A DNA stretch of 64,000 bases from Caloramator sp. mosi_1 (lineage in GTDB: Bacteria > Bacillota > Clostridia > Clostridiales > Caloramatoraceae). The translations under genes were made by a program, and so were the position numbers. The stretch covers positions 1,970,820 to 2,034,819 of the forward strand of contig NZ_CP117677.1 of NCBI RefSeq assembly GCF_028622835.1. Direction: 5' to 3'. Positions 1 through 11,445 of this stretch are shown in pieces (positions within the stretch are counted from its first letter, which is position 1; each line of letters starts with the position of its first letter). The notes under the pieces are model-generated. The model worked only from the letters and a program-made list of their open reading frames with translations, did no database searches and was not told the origin of the DNA.

Positions 1-1266
1 CCATCTACACTTCTTGCCCCAAGGGGTCTTCTTATCGCACTAACTATATCTCCTTCTGTTATGTGCTCACATCTACAAATTATTCTTCCATAAATTGGAT
101 TTATCTTTAATACCTCTCTCTTTTCATTCTCTGACATATTTATAAAAAGTTTTGTATTTTCCCTTGTTGATATAAAATTCTTCTTTTTAATTAGTCTAAG
201 TCCTCTTCTTCAAGAAGTGATACTACATAGGGAGCAATTGCTACTGATGCTGTAAGTCCTGGCGATTCTATTCCTGCTGCATTTACTGCATTTTTGTAGG
301 TATATTTATTATAAAATCTCTCTTATCAGGTGTTGCTCTTATACCTGTAAAGGAGGTTATTATATCCCTTGGATTTAAACCCTTTACACTCCTGCTTCCA
401 CCCCTTAATATCTCTTCAAGTCCTTCTTTTGTTGTTGAAACATCATCCTTTTTATCCATCTCAACTGCATTTGGGCCAACAAATAGATTGCCGTGTACTG
501 TTGGAGATACTAATATACCTTTTCCCTTGTTTGTAGGTGTTTGAAATATTGTCCTTGTAACCATTCCTCCAACTAATTTATCAAATAAACAATATTCTCC
601 TCTTCTTGGTATTATCCTAAACCGTTCTCCTCCAAGCATATCATTTATGTCATCTGCAAAAAGACCTGCTGCATTGACTAAATATCTTGATTCTACTTTT
701 CCCTTACTTGTTTCTATTGTAAATACTTCCTTATCCTTGTAAACCCTAAAAACTTTAGTTGAAAGCATAAATTCTACACCATTTTGATTTGCATTTTCTG
801 CAAGAGCAATAGCAAGCTCAAAGGGCGATACAATTGCTCCAGTTTTTGCATAAAGAGCACCTACTACATTTCTTTGAATGTTTGGTTCTAATGATAAAAC
901 CTTATTTTTATCTATTACCTCAAGTTCTCTGACCCCATTTATTAGTCCTCTTTTATAAAGCATCTCTATATGCTTCAAATCCTCATCATTAAAAGCAAGC
1001 ACAAGTGAACCATTTCTCTTATAAGGCACATCTAATTCCCTACATATATCTTCGTACATCTCACTCCCTAAAACATTAAATTTTGCCTTTAAGGTACCTT
1101 CCTTAGCATCATAACCTGCGTGTACTATTCCACTATTTGCCTTGGTAGAACCATTTGCTATATCACTACTTTTTTCTATGACTACTACCTTCAAATCGTA
1201 TCTTGATAATTCCCTTGCTATACTTGTGCCAATTATTCCAGCACCAATTACTGCAACATCATACAT
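1..1266 (-). CDS. GlpA-like FAD-dependent glycerol-3-phosphate dehydrogenase, 3' end cut by window edge
   Basis: Oxidises glycerol-3-phosphate (or a related substrate) to the keto form with FAD. The N-terminus has a GxGxxG dinucleotide-binding motif (VIGAGIIGTSIARELSRY) and a DAO fold with the GSTKANSGIVHAG segment typical of clostridial GlpA relatives. Near the window edge the minus strand encodes a BFD-like [2Fe-2S] domain start (IICRCEHITEGDI), so the gene runs past base 1. Two single-base frameshifts, near 300 and near 200, must be bridged to read through; both look like sequence errors. The ATG at 1264-1266 has a strong AGAGGGGG site. It lies downstream of glpK, and the pair form a glycerol-use locus. 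The exact substrate is inferred from this context; a generic FAD oxidoreductase is the alternative. Confidence 0.82.
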
Positions 1267-1292
1267 AAAATAACCCCCTCTTAAAAATTAAG

Positions 1293-1333
1293 CCACAAAA
1301 ACAGGACCACCTTTGTGGCCTATTTTTGTGGCT
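1293..1333 (-). promoter_or_regulatory. Leader hairpin upstream of the glpA-like gene
   Basis: Between glpK and the glpA-like gene, the minus strand carries a long hairpin with 10-base outer arms GCCACAAAAA/TTTTTGTGGC and an inner CCAC/GTGG stem, followed by a T-rich run. The same GAGAGCCACAA start occurs in the glpK leader hairpin. It may be an attenuator, for example a GlpP antiterminator target. Intergenic terminator is the alternative. Confidence 0.5.
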
Positions 1334-1394
1334 CTCATTTCTCGCCAAAATATTCTATTATTTATATTTTATCACATTATTATTCAAAAATCAA

Positions 1395-2900
<1,506 letters not shown>

Positions 2901-2939
2901 TCATTCATAAAAAGTAAAATATACATAAGATATTCAAAA

Positions 2940-2967
2940 GCCACAACACCCATTTTTGTGTTGTGGC
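2940..2967 (-). promoter_or_regulatory. Leader hairpin upstream of glpK
   Basis: The minus strand has perfect 10-base arms GCCACAACAC/GTGTTGTGGC with a short loop and a TTTT tail, about 50 bases before the glpK start. It looks like an intrinsic terminator inside the leader, as in glycerol genes regulated by the GlpP antiterminator in Bacillus. The motif GAGAGCCACAA is shared with the glpA-like leader. No glpP gene lies in the window. Confidence 0.55.
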
Positions 2968-3068
2968 TCTCTACACTCTGCCTATGTTTATTTTAACAGA
3001 TATCAATAAGATATTTCAATATTTTTTGAAAAGTTAATATATTAACATATTTTATATCGAATAGTTTT

Positions 3069-3308
3069 TTACATCTCGTCCTTTATATAGCTCTTAATTT
3101 CCTCAACAGTACAAACCTTACCAAACATCTTGACCTTTTCATTTATTACTATTGCAGGAGTTCTCATAACACCATACTTCATAATTTCTTTAAAATCTTC
3201 AACCTTTATAACTTCTGCCTCTACTCCAAGTTCCTTTACAGCTTCTTTTGCATTTGCCTCAAGCTTTTTACAGTTTGCACAACCTGAACCAAGTATCTTA
3301 ATTTGCAT
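3069..3308 (-). CDS. Small thioredoxin-like (redox-active disulfide) protein
   Basis: A 79-residue glutaredoxin/thioredoxin-fold protein with the N-terminal motif GSGCANCKK, a CxxC redox pair in which the middle residues are Ala-Asn, and the cis-proline region RTPAIVINEKV. This matches the short TM0996/MTH895-like thioredoxin family found in anaerobes. I chose the ATG at 3306-3308 because a GGGAG site lies about seven bases upstream; an in-frame earlier ATG has no such site. It sits downstream of the arsenite permease gene, on the same strand but beyond a terminator-like hairpin. A role in thiol redox linked to metalloid stress is possible but inferred only from location. Confidence 0.85.
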   Translation of the reverse strand: MQIKILGSGCANCKKLEANAKEAVKELGVEAEVIKVEDFKEIMKYGVMRTPAIVINEKVKMFGKVCTVEEIKSYIKDEM

Positions 3309-3405
3309 AAAAGCATCTCCCTTCAATAATATTATAACTATATTATAAAATAATTAATTAATTACGTCAACTTATATGAGTTTCATTATTAAACATACGC
3401 AATAT

Positions 3406-3463
3406 AAAAAGCCCTTAGAAGAGGCATATCTAAAAGTTATGCACAAATACTTCTAAGAGCTTT
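3406..3463 (-). terminator. Terminator after acr3
   Basis: The arms CTTAGAAG and CTTCTAAG lie within a longer imperfect stem ending in AAAGC/GCTTT, with a TTTTTATATT tail on the minus strand. It follows the acr3 stop codon. Confidence 0.65.
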
Positions 3464-3500
3464 AATCCAAAGCTAATATTCAGTTTTTATTTATTATAAC

Positions 3501-4538
3501 TTATTTTGCAAACCAACTTCTTGTATTATTTGCAATCCTAACAAGTGTTAACATTATTGGAACCTCAGTTAAAACACCTACAACTGTTGCAAGAGCAGCC
3601 CCTGATTTTAAACCAAATAGCGATATTGCAACTGCAACAGCAAGTTCAAAGAAATTACTTGCACCAATTAATGAAGCAGGTGCTGCAATGTTATGTGGAA
3701 GTTTCCAAATCTTTGCCCACACATAGGCAAATCCAAATATAAAGAAAGTTTGAATTGTAAGTGGTACTGCAATTAATATAATGTGGAATGGATTATTTAT
3801 TATTATTTCTCCTTGGAAAGAGAATATAATAACAAGTGTTAAAAGAAGTCCTACTATTGTTACATTATTAAATTTCTTTAAAAATACATTTTCAAAATAA
3901 TCAATTCCCTTGTTCTTGATAACACTTCTTCTTGTTAGATAACCAAATGTAAGTGGAATAACTACAAATAAAATAGTTGATAGGAAAAGTGTATTATATG
4001 GAACTTTAACATTGCTTACACCAAGTAAAAATGCAACAATTGGTGTAAATGCAATAAGAATTATTAAATCATTTACAGCAACTTGTACAAGTGTATATCC
4101 TGCATCTCCATCTGTTAAATAACTCCAGACAAATACCATTGCTGTACAAGGTGCTGCACCAAGAAGAACAGCTCCAGCTATATATTCAGTTGCAAGATTA
4201 TCCGGAATAAAGCTATTGAATACTATTTTGATAAAAAGTAAGCAAATAAATACATAGTAAATGGCTTTATTAGCCAGTTTGTTACACAAGTAACTATAAG
4301 TCCCTTTGGTTTTTAGTAGCATTAACTACGCTTGAAAAATCAATTTTTAGCATCATAGGATAAATCATAAGCCAAATCAAAATTGCAACAGGTATTGAAA
4401 CATTTGCATACTCAAATTTACTTAATGTTTTTGGTATTATAGGAATGTATTTTCCTATTAGAATACCAACAATTATACATAGAGCAACCCAAATAGATAA
4501 ATATCTTTCAAAAAACCTAAACCCTTTTTCTTTTCCAT
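3501..4538 (-). CDS. acr3: Arsenite efflux permease, ACR3 family
   Basis: Expels arsenite through the membrane. The protein is strongly hydrophobic with about ten predicted membrane helices and carries ACR3 signatures: GKYIPIIPKTL near the N-terminus, AAPCTAMVFVWSYLTDGD with the conserved Cys, and ASLIGASNFFELAVAVAI with the conserved Glu. The reconstructed length is about 345 residues, normal for the family. Frameshifts near 4515, 4315 and 4230 are one-base losses in T or A runs. The start ATG at 4536-4538 has an AGGAGG site seven bases upstream; a second ATG five bases earlier is too close to it. It is the third gene after the thioredoxin and arsR. No arsenate reductase (arsC) is visible. 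Confidence 0.92.
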
Positions 4539-4630
4539 TTCATTACCTCCTTTAAAATTTTAATTTACCTTCCTTTAAATCTTCACAGGACATACCACTC
4601 ATAATATATTTATTTAGGTTTTTTTATCTT

Positions 4631-4924
4631 CTAATAATATATCATATTTGTTAAAATTTTGTCTAAGTGTTTCATACAAACTTTGATATTTTTTATAAAA
4701 TCCGAGTTTATAAAATAATATACATATTGTCCCTTTTTATAGCTCTTTAAAATATCAGCAGATGAAAGCTTATTTAAGTGTCGAGAGGCATTGGACTGGT
4801 TGAGTCCAAGAAGTGCCTCTATTTCACAAACACAAAGTTCCTTAACCATAAGAAGATTTATTATTCTTAATCTTGTTTCATCTGATAATGCCTTTAATAT
4901 ATTTACAATTTCCATAGGTTTCAC
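4631..4924 (-). CDS. arsR: ArsR/SmtB-family metalloid-responsive repressor
   Basis: A 97-residue winged-helix repressor that should release DNA when arsenite or antimonite binds. It has the hallmark ELCVCEIE motif in the recognition-helix region, with the two Cys of the ArsR As(III) site, plus the LSDETRLRIINLL and NQSNASRHLNKL helix-turn-helix segments. The GTG start at 4922-4924 directly follows the stop of the upstream thioredoxin; an ATG ten bases later is also possible. The C-terminal end as read (TNMIYY) may be wrong: adding one A to the run near 4651 gives KYDILLEDKKT, a more natural tail. It probably acts at the palindrome at 5258-5279. Confidence 0.93.
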   Translation of the reverse strand: MKPMEIVNILKALSDETRLRIINLLMVKELCVCEIEALLGLNQSNASRHLNKLSSADILKSYKKGQYVYYFINSDFIKNIKVCMKHLDKILTNMIYY

Positions 4925-5236
4925 CTAAAAATGTTTTTGTATTATTTGCTTAAGTTCTTCTTTGTTTTTAAATCCAATGATTTTTTCTGCAACTTCACCA
5001 TTTTTGAGAATAAGTGTAGTTGGTACACTCATTACCTTAAACTTTCTTGCAACTGACATATTTTCCTGTGCGTTTATTGTATAAAAATTAATATTATCAA
5101 ACTCCTGTGCTACTTCTTCAAGTACAGGTTTTAATTGAACACATACAGGACAAGTTGTTGTATAAAGCTCTAAAACTCCTGTTATACTATTCTCCATTCC
5201 TTCAAAATTTACTTTATTAATTTCCTGTAATTTCAT
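4925..5236 (-). CDS. Thioredoxin with CPVC active site, first gene of the ars operon
   Basis: A 103-residue thioredoxin-fold protein with the active site TTCPVCVQLKP and the cis-Pro segment MSVPTTLILKNGEV. The CPVC centre differs from the usual CGPC, suggesting a specialised partner. I chose the ATG at 5234-5236, which has a GGAAGGTGAT site, over an ATG 15 bases upstream. The gene ends directly at the arsR start, so the two are translationally coupled. Being first in an ars operon it may recycle oxidised thiols during arsenic stress. That role is inferred. Confidence 0.88.
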   Translation of the reverse strand: MKLQEINKVNFEGMENSITGVLELYTTTCPVCVQLKPVLEEVAQEFDNINFYTINAQENMSVARKFKVMSVPTTLILKNGEVAEKIIGFKNKEELKQIIQKHF

Positions 5237-5257
5237 AATATCACCTTCCATATAAAG

Positions 5258-5304
5258 TATATGATTCTTTAATCATATAATAATACTTTTATACATTTTT
5301 TCAA
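5258..5304 (-). promoter_or_regulatory. ars promoter with perfect ArsR-type operator
   Basis: A perfect 9-base inverted repeat, TATATGATT and AATCATATA separated by CTTT, occupies 5258-5279. On the minus strand a -35 TTGAAA (5299-5304) and a -10 TATTAT (5277-5282) are 16 bases apart, so the palindrome overlaps the -10 and start region of the thioredoxin-arsR-acr3 operon. That placement fits repression by ArsR. Confidence 0.75.
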
Positions 5305-5380
5305 TAAAAAATCATATATATTTGTTAACTTTAAGTTAAATTAACAAATAAAATTACAAATATTCCTGTTTAATAAAAAA

Positions 5381-5406
5381 ACTATAGAAAGTTTTCTTTC
5401 TATAGT
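5381..5406 (-). terminator. Terminator after lysC
   Basis: The stem ACTATAGAAAG/CTTTCTATAGT is followed by a run of seven T on the minus strand, just after the aspartokinase stop. Confidence 0.85.
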
Positions 5407-5416
5407 ATCTGCATTA

Positions 5417-6606
5417 TCATAGATTAAATTCCTTTGCTACAAGTTCCACAGCCTTTAATTTATCTTCCCTATTTATAGTACAGGTAATTCTTATCTCTGA
5501 CGTAGTAATCATTTTAACCTGTATATTATTCTCCTTAAAAACTTTAAAAAGCCTTGCTGCAACACCTGATGTGTTCTTCATTCCAATTCCTACAATAGAA
5601 AATTTAGTTATATTCTCATCTATAAGAGGTTTCTTAAATGTATATAATCTAATAACCTTTAAACATTCATTTAAATCTGCCTTTGGTATAGTAAAGGATA
5701 TATTTACACTTCCGTTTTGTGGTGCAGTCTGACTTATCATATCTACATTTATATTTCTTAAGGCTATTGACTCAAATATACTTGAAAGAACACAGATATC
5801 ATATTCTATATCAAGTAGAGTTATTGATACATCTTCGTCTGAAACCGCAAGCCCTGTAACTGGTTTTGTTTCCATATTTTCTACCTCCCTTATATATGTT
5901 CCCTTTATATCACTACAGCTTAATCCAACATAAATAGGTATATTAAACTTTTGAGCAAGTTCTACAGACCTTGAATGCATTACCTGTGCACCAAGACTTG
6001 ATAGCTCAAGCATCTCCTCATAGCTTATATTTTCTATCTTTTTGCGTTTTTATAAAGGCGTGGATCTACACTATATATTCCATCAACATCTGTATATATC
6101 TCACACTCTGCATCTAATTTAACTGCAAGTGCTACAGCAGTTGTATCTGAACCTCCTCGCCCTAATGTTGTAATGTCCCCATAATCCGTTACTCCCTGAA
6201 ACCCAGCTACAACAACTATTTTGCCTAATTCCAATGCATTTTTTATTGGAGCTATGTTGATGTCTTCAATTAATGATTTTCCATATACACCATTTGTTCT
6301 TAATTGAATTTGAAAAGCATTAAAGGATATTGCGTCATATCCTAAATCCTTTATAGCCATTGCTAATAGTGAACTTGAAATCATTTCACCCGTTGCAAGC
6401 AGTGCATCCAACTCTCTTTTATCTGGTGTTTTGGAAATTTTATTTGCAAGTTCAATTAAGTCATCTGTAGTATCTCCCATAGCTGAAATTACAACAACTA
6501 CTTGATTCCCTTTATTTTTCTTATCAATTACACATTCTGCAACTTTTTTTATCTTTTCAGTTGTAGCTACTGAACTTCCACCATATTTTTGTACAACTAT
6601 TGCCAT
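5417..6606 (-). CDS. lysC: Aspartate kinase
   Basis: Catalyses ATP-dependent phosphorylation of aspartate, the first step to lysine, threonine, methionine and diaminopimelate. The N-terminal amino-acid kinase domain has [10 protein letters not shown] and the [30 protein letters not shown] core. The C-terminal half carries two ACT domains ([11 protein letters not shown] and [20 protein letters not shown]). The reconstructed length is about 396 residues, typical. One frameshift near 6034 loses an A in the run before AGATAG. The start ATG at 6604-6606 has an AAAGGAGGAG site; an in-frame ATG upstream lies in the riboswitch and is rejected. Lysine riboswitch control fits a lysine-sensitive enzyme. 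Confidence 0.95.
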
Positions 6607-6631
6607 TAACCACTCCTCCTTTATAAAAAAT

Positions 6632-6846
6632 AAAAGCAGCAAGGTTTGTTCAAGCTGCTTTTGCATACCCAAACAAAACCTTTGTAGCTCTCCACCTTAA
6701 GGTGACAGCTGAGTGCATATTCTGCAAACAGCCAGGCAAATAGCTCGGCGACTATTCCCTTCGGCCTAAAGCCCCTTTCCTAAAGTATCTTTGCTTGCCA
6801 AGCTCCACTTTAGTACTCTTGACTTAGGCACCTCTACACAAGGCAT
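6632..6846 (-). ncRNA. Lysine riboswitch (L box) with terminator
   Basis: The minus strand upstream of lysC shows the conserved lysine-aptamer segments in order: GTAGAGGTGC, AAGAGTAC, GGAAAGGGGCTTTAGGCCGA, GGGAATAGTCGCCGAGC, TGCACTCAGCTGTCACC. It is followed by an expression-platform terminator, AAAAGCAGC/GCTGCTTTT plus a T run (6632-6662), directly before the lysC site. Lysine binding should favour termination. Confidence 0.95.
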
Positions 6847-6876
6847 TGTTGTTTTTTATTTAACTTTATTGGGAAT

Positions 6877-6905
6877 ATATTACCACAAATATTTATGCGA
6901 TTCAA
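6877..6905 (-). promoter_or_regulatory. Promoter of the lysine riboswitch/lysC transcript
   Basis: On the minus strand a TTGAAT -35 (6900-6905) and TAATAT -10 (6877-6882) are separated by exactly 17 bases, about 30 bases before the riboswitch starts. Confidence 0.65.
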
Positions 6906-6933
6906 CTGTATATTTATTAATTTTCCGAAATAA

Positions 6934-6959
6934 ATTAAGAGGGGTATACCCCTCTTAAT
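6934..6959 (-). terminator. Palindromic terminator after the small helical protein
   Basis: A perfect palindrome centred on GTATAC with 13-base half-sites (ATTAAGAGGGGTA). It overlaps the stop codon of the small gene and precedes a T-rich stretch on the minus strand. It could serve both strands. Confidence 0.55.
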
Positions 6960-7153
6960 CACTGTTGCCTTAGTGTATTTGCAATGTTTTGGCAAGCATT
7001 TAATGTATTTTGTAGACTTTGAATTTGTTGCTCAATTTGAGCTTTGGTATTTTGATTTTCTACTGTTGTTGCTGCCTGTCTTAAGCTGTTTAGTGTATTT
7101 TGTAGATTTTGTACACTTTCTTCTACATTTTGTCTTGCATTCTTTTGTAACAT
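6959..7153 (-). CDS. Small Gln/Asn-rich helical protein, function unknown
   Basis: A 64-residue, highly polar protein with no membrane segment or signal peptide. It is built from two similar heptad-like halves: VQNLQNTLNSLRQAATTVE and IQSLQNTLNACQNIANTLR, suggesting an internal duplication that folds as a helical hairpin or coiled coil. I chose the ATG at 7151-7153, seven bases after a GGAGGT site; an ATG 15 bases upstream overlaps that site. It is monocistronic, with its own terminator. Its shape resembles small spore-associated coiled-coil proteins of Clostridia, but I do not recognise the family and assign no role. Confidence 0.7.
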   Translation of the reverse strand: MLQKNARQNVEESVQNLQNTLNSLRQAATTVENQNTKAQIEQQIQSLQNTLNACQNIANTLRQQ

Positions 7154-7391
7154 ACCTAATACCTCCATTTTAATTTTTTCACAGTAATATTTTTACCTAT
7201 AATCTAACTAAAATTCGTGGAAATTTGTTGATATTTATTATAAATTAAATTATAATTACAATAATTAACATTTAACATAATTCAATAATACTCAATTAAA
7301 TTAGTTTAATACTATACATTAACACTCTCATTTCTATTTTTTAAAATTAGGTTAAAATATATCTATACTCTAAAAAAGGAGACGAAAAGCT

Positions 7392-8544
7392 ATGACACGA
7401 AGGCTAATTGAAGCGTATTTAAAAATAAAACAGATAGAAAATATGTTGGATATCTATCAGGTGGAGTAGGTATTTTCATCAATATACTTCTTTTTATATT
7501 TAAATTTATAGTTGGTACGATTAGTGGAAGTATTGCAATAACAGCTGATGCCTTTAACAATTTATCAGATGTAGGCTCCTCTGTAGTAACAATCATTGGT
7601 TTTATGATAGCTGACAAACCTGCTGACAAGGAACATCCCTTTGGACACGGTAGAGGTGAATACATCGCAGGCCTTATTGTATCTATACTTGTACTATTAG
7701 TTGGGTTTGAGTTTTTAAAATCCTCCTTCGAAAAAGTTTTACATCCTTCTCCACTTACCTTCAACGTTTACACTATTATAATTCTTGCTGTTTCTATAAT
7801 AATAAAGCTTTGGCTTGGTTATTTTAACAAAGTTTTATCACAGGTATCTTCATCAGGTGCAATAAATGCAACATCCTTTGACAGCTTTAGTGATGTGATA
7901 ATAACATCTACGGTTCTAATTAGTTTTTAGTTGCTAAATTTTTTAATATAACTATTGATGGTTATATAGGATTAATAGTTTCGCTTTTTATACTCTATGC
8001 TGGGTATAGCCTTATAAAAGAAACAATAAGCCCTCTTCTTGGTGAAGCTGCTGACCCAGAGCTTGTAAAAAAATAGTTGAAAATGTAAAATCCTATGAAG
8101 GTATAATTGGCGTTCACGATCTTATTGTTCATACATATGGTGCTCAAAAACAATTGCATCTCTTCACGCAGAAATTGATTATAGAACTGATATATTAGAG
8201 GCACACGAGTTAATTGATAAAATTGAAAATGAGGTATCTAAAAAATTAAATATTGTTTTAATACTGCATATGGATCCTGTTGTTCTTGATAACAAAGAAT
8301 TAGAAATAATAAGATTTAAAATTAAAGACGTACTTTCTAAATATGACTATATACTTGATATTCACGACATTAGATTGGTTGATGGAAAGCATAAAAAGAA
8401 TATAATATTTGATGTTGTATTTTCAAATGATGTTAAAAAGGATGAAATAAATAAAAAGTATTTGAAATCATAAATGATTTAAGCAAAGTTCTTACTAACT
8501 ATGAAATAATTATTCACGTCGATAATATCTATGCAGATTTTTAA
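7392..8544 (+). CDS. Cation diffusion facilitator family metal transporter
   Basis: Exports a divalent cation (Mn, Fe, Zn, Co or similar) by proton antiport. About six membrane helices precede a cytoplasmic domain. The first metal site is visible as ITADAFNNLSDVGSS (D and xxND-type residues in helix 2) and the second as ATSFDSFSDVI in helix 5; the HPFGHGRGEY loop is a family hallmark. The C-terminal part has SLHAEIDY and LILHMDP, plus an extra domain of about 90 residues (IRFKIKDVLSKYD), as in longer clostridial homologues. About five frameshifts (near 7420, 7930, 8072, 8149 and 8467) are all in A or T runs. The reconstructed length is about 384 residues. The start ATG is ten bases after AAGGAG. 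Confidence 0.88.
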
Positions 8545-8550
8545 TTTTAT

Positions 8551-8579
8551 TTGAAATTATACTTCTACTTTGGTAAAAT
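8551..8579 (+). promoter_or_regulatory. Promoter of tyrS
   Basis: TTGAAA (8551-8556) and TAAAAT (8574-8579) with a 17-base spacer, 33 bases before the tyrS start. There is no room for a T-box leader here. Confidence 0.7.
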
Positions 8580-8612
8580 ATATGCAAGCTTATTTTAAGG
8601 AGGGTTTTAATA

Positions 8613-9829
8613 ATGTCAGCTTTTGATGTGCTAATGGAACGTGGCTTTATTGAACAGCTTACCCACGAAGATGAAATAAAAGAATTATTAGAAAAAGAAA
8701 AGATAACATTCTATATTGGTTTTGACCCAACTGCAGATAGTCTTCACGTAGGTCACTTTATCGCTTTGATGGCAATGGCTCATATGCAAAGAGCAGGACA
8801 TAGACCAATTGCCCTAATTGGTGGCGGTACTGCTATGATTGGAGACCCGAGCGGTAAAACTGATATGAGAAAAATGTTAACAAAGGAAGAAATACAATAT
8901 AACTCAGAATGTCTGAAAAAACAAATGGAAAGATTTATTGATTTTTCTGATGGAAAGGCTATAATGGTTAACAACGCTGATTGGCTTTGGAATTTAAATT
9001 ACATTGAATTTTTAAGAGATGTAGGTGTACATTTTTCAGTAAATAAAATGCTTACTGCAGAATGTTTTAAACTTAGAATGGAAAAGGGATTATCCTTCCT
9101 TGAATTTAACTATATGTTAATGCAGGCATATGATTTCTTAGAACTACATAAAAGGTTTGGATGTGTAATGGAACTTGGCGGAAATGACCAGTGGTCCAAT
9201 ATACTTGCTGGTGCAGACCTAATTAGAAGAAAAGAAGGAAAACCAGCCTATGGATTAACTTTTAAACTTTTAACTAACAGCGAAGGAAAGAAGATGGGCA
9301 AAACTGAAAAGGGAGCATTATGGCTTGACGCAAATAAAACAACTCCATTTGAGTTCTATCAATACTGGAGAAACGTAAACGATGCAGACGTTGAAAAATG
9401 CCTTGCTCTTTTAACCTTCCTCCCAATGGATGAGGTTAGAAGATTAGGTGCACTTAAGGATAAAGAAATAAATGAAGCAAAAAGGTACTTGCCTACGAAG
9501 TAACAAAGCTTGTCCACGGTGAAGAAGAAGCTAAAAAGGCTGAACAAGCAGCAATAGCACTATTTGAATCTGGTGGAGATTTAAGTAATGCTCCAACCTT
9601 TGAAATGCCATCTAATCTATTAGGTCAAAAGGTTATTGATGTATTAGTAGAAATTAAGGCTATACCTTCTAAGAGCGAAGGAAGAAGACTTATACAACAA
9701 GGCGGTTTATATATAAACAATGAAAAAGTTTCAGATATGGATTTTGTAATAGATTCATCTCTATTTAAAGATGGAGAAATGCTTGTAAGAAAAGGTAAAA
9801 AGACCTTCTATAGAGTTGTACTTGTTTAA
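8613..9829 (+). CDS. tyrS: Tyrosyl-tRNA synthetase
   Basis: Charges tRNA-Tyr. It is a class I synthetase with the HIGH-type motif HVGH inside [16 protein letters not shown], the tyrosine-binding segment [22 protein letters not shown], and a KMSKS-type loop [12 protein letters not shown]. The last 75 residues form an S4 RNA-binding domain ([20 protein letters not shown]). The reconstructed length of about 405 residues is normal. One frameshift near 9488 is explained exactly by GG that should be GGG, restoring [15 protein letters not shown]; this is the clearest proof that the frameshifts in this window are homopolymer errors. The start follows AAGGAGGG. Confidence 0.96.
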
Positions 9830-9840
9830 AGATAAATATA

Positions 9841-9866
9841 GGGACTAGTAATTATTTACTAGTCCC
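9841..9866. terminator. Bidirectional terminator between tyrS and the amidohydrolase
   Basis: GGGACTAGTAA and TTTACTAGTCCC flank a short loop, with T-rich tails in both directions. The stop codon of the convergent amidohydrolase lies inside the stem. Confidence 0.85.
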
Positions 9867-11445
9867 TTTTATATACTACTTCACCATCTATAACAGTCAT
9901 ATAAACTTCAACATCCTTAATCTTTAGGGAGTCAATATTAAATATATCCTCCTCAAGAACTACAAAATCTGCATATTTACCCTTCTCTAAAGTTCCATAA
10001 ACATCTTCTATATAGTTTGCATAGGCTGAATTTTTGGTATAACATTCTACAGCCTGTTTCACAGTTACCCTTTCCTGAATATTTAAATTTAATTTATTAA
10101 CCGAACAGTATATACCAAGCATTGGTTCAAAGCCTTTAAAAAGGTTCCGTCCTTCTTTTGCACATACTCTGCACCAAAGGGAGTATCACTATTAAATATT
10201 GTTGTTATGCCCTTATCAATAAATGTTCTATATCTATAAGTATCCCTTATTCTTCTAAAACCAAGTCTTGTCAAGGTTAAATTACTTTCTAAGTTAAATA
10301 TAGGCTGAAAGGATGCTATAAGGTTTAACCTTTTAAATCTTTCTATATCTTCCTCCTTTATTATCTGAATATGTTCAACCCTATTTCTGACTTTATTATT
10401 TGGATAAATCTTATATACCCTTTCATATATATCTAAAAACTTTTTCATTGCTAAATCCCCAATAATATGAACAGCTATTGGAATATCATTCTTTAGGGAT
10501 TTTTCGATAATATTATATATTTCTTCATCACTTAAATTTTGACATCCATAGTTATTTGTATCATCTTCATAGGGTTCACTTAGTAAAGCCGTCCTTGAAC
10601 CAAAGCTGCCATCAACAAAATACTTTATAGGACCTTTTTAAGCTTTTTGTCTCAGAAAGTTTTATAAATTCATCATACTCCTTAGAATTACCTAAACTTC
10701 CTGCTATAATTCTAACCTTTATTTTTCCTTCACTTTGAAGTCTTTTATAAGTGTTATAATATCTTGGGTATTGAGTCATAATGTCGTTTACTAATGTAAC
10801 TCCATTTTTTATAAGCTCACTATCTACTCTAAGTAACGCTATTTCGTAATATATGTCGGGCATCATTTCCATTATCTTTCCTACTATCTCAAATACCCAA
10901 CTTTCATAAAATAAACCTGTTAAACCAAACTCATCCTTTCCAACTGTTTCCGATTCAATTACCTTCTCATCATCTTTAAGATTAAGTACCTCTAATGCCT
11001 TGGTATTAAGTATGAGGGAGTGTCCATCCTGCCTTATTAAACATACTGGCTTATCACTAACTACTTTATCAATATCATATCTATGGGGCATAATACCGCC
11101 AAATACTATTTCACTCCAACCTGATCCCATAATCCAAGAATCTTGTTCTTTTGATTTACTAAAGGAATACAATGCGTGCTCAAAATCCTCTCTATTTTTC
11201 ACATTTTTAAAATCCATTTCAACCATACTTCTTGCAGCCTCTATAAGGTGCATATGACTTTCTATAAAGCCAGGCAAAACTGCTCTACCATTTAAATCAA
11301 TAATATCGCAGTTTGAAAATTTTTCTATTAAGTTTTGATTTGATAATTCAACTATTTTTCCATCTTCTATATACATAGATGAAAAGATACTGTCGTTTTC
11401 ATCCATTGTATATATTTTAGCATTGGTTATTAAAATTCCTGACAT
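9859..11445 (-). CDS. Amidohydrolase of the YtcJ-like amidohydrolase-3 family
   Basis: A metal-dependent hydrolase of the urease/dihydroorotase superfamily, about 528 residues. It has the opening beta-sandwich (ITNAKIYTMDENDSIFSSM), the metal motif GFIESHMHLIEAA (HxH), the mid-barrel HIIGDLAMKKFLDIYERV and the C-terminal KGKYADFVVLEEDIF strand typical of YtcJ-like proteins. The substrate is unknown; the family includes N-substituted formamide deformylases and others. Frameshifts near 10635, 10450 and 10130 must be bridged. The ATG at 11443-11445 lies five bases after GGGGAG; a GTG six bases upstream is less likely. It is convergent with tyrS and divergent from the FAD amine oxidase, which may or may not be functionally linked. 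Confidence 0.85.

Noticed and set aside
4552-4602. Tiny minus-strand frame (MSGMSCEDLKEGKLKF) between arsR and acr3
   Set aside because: It has no ribosome site, only 16 codons, and the surrounding sequence is affected by probable indel errors; chance cannot be excluded.
8544-8613. T-box leader upstream of tyrS
   Set aside because: Only 68 bases separate the genes and they hold a plain promoter; there is no room for stem I and the AGGGTGGNACCGCG-type antiterminator.
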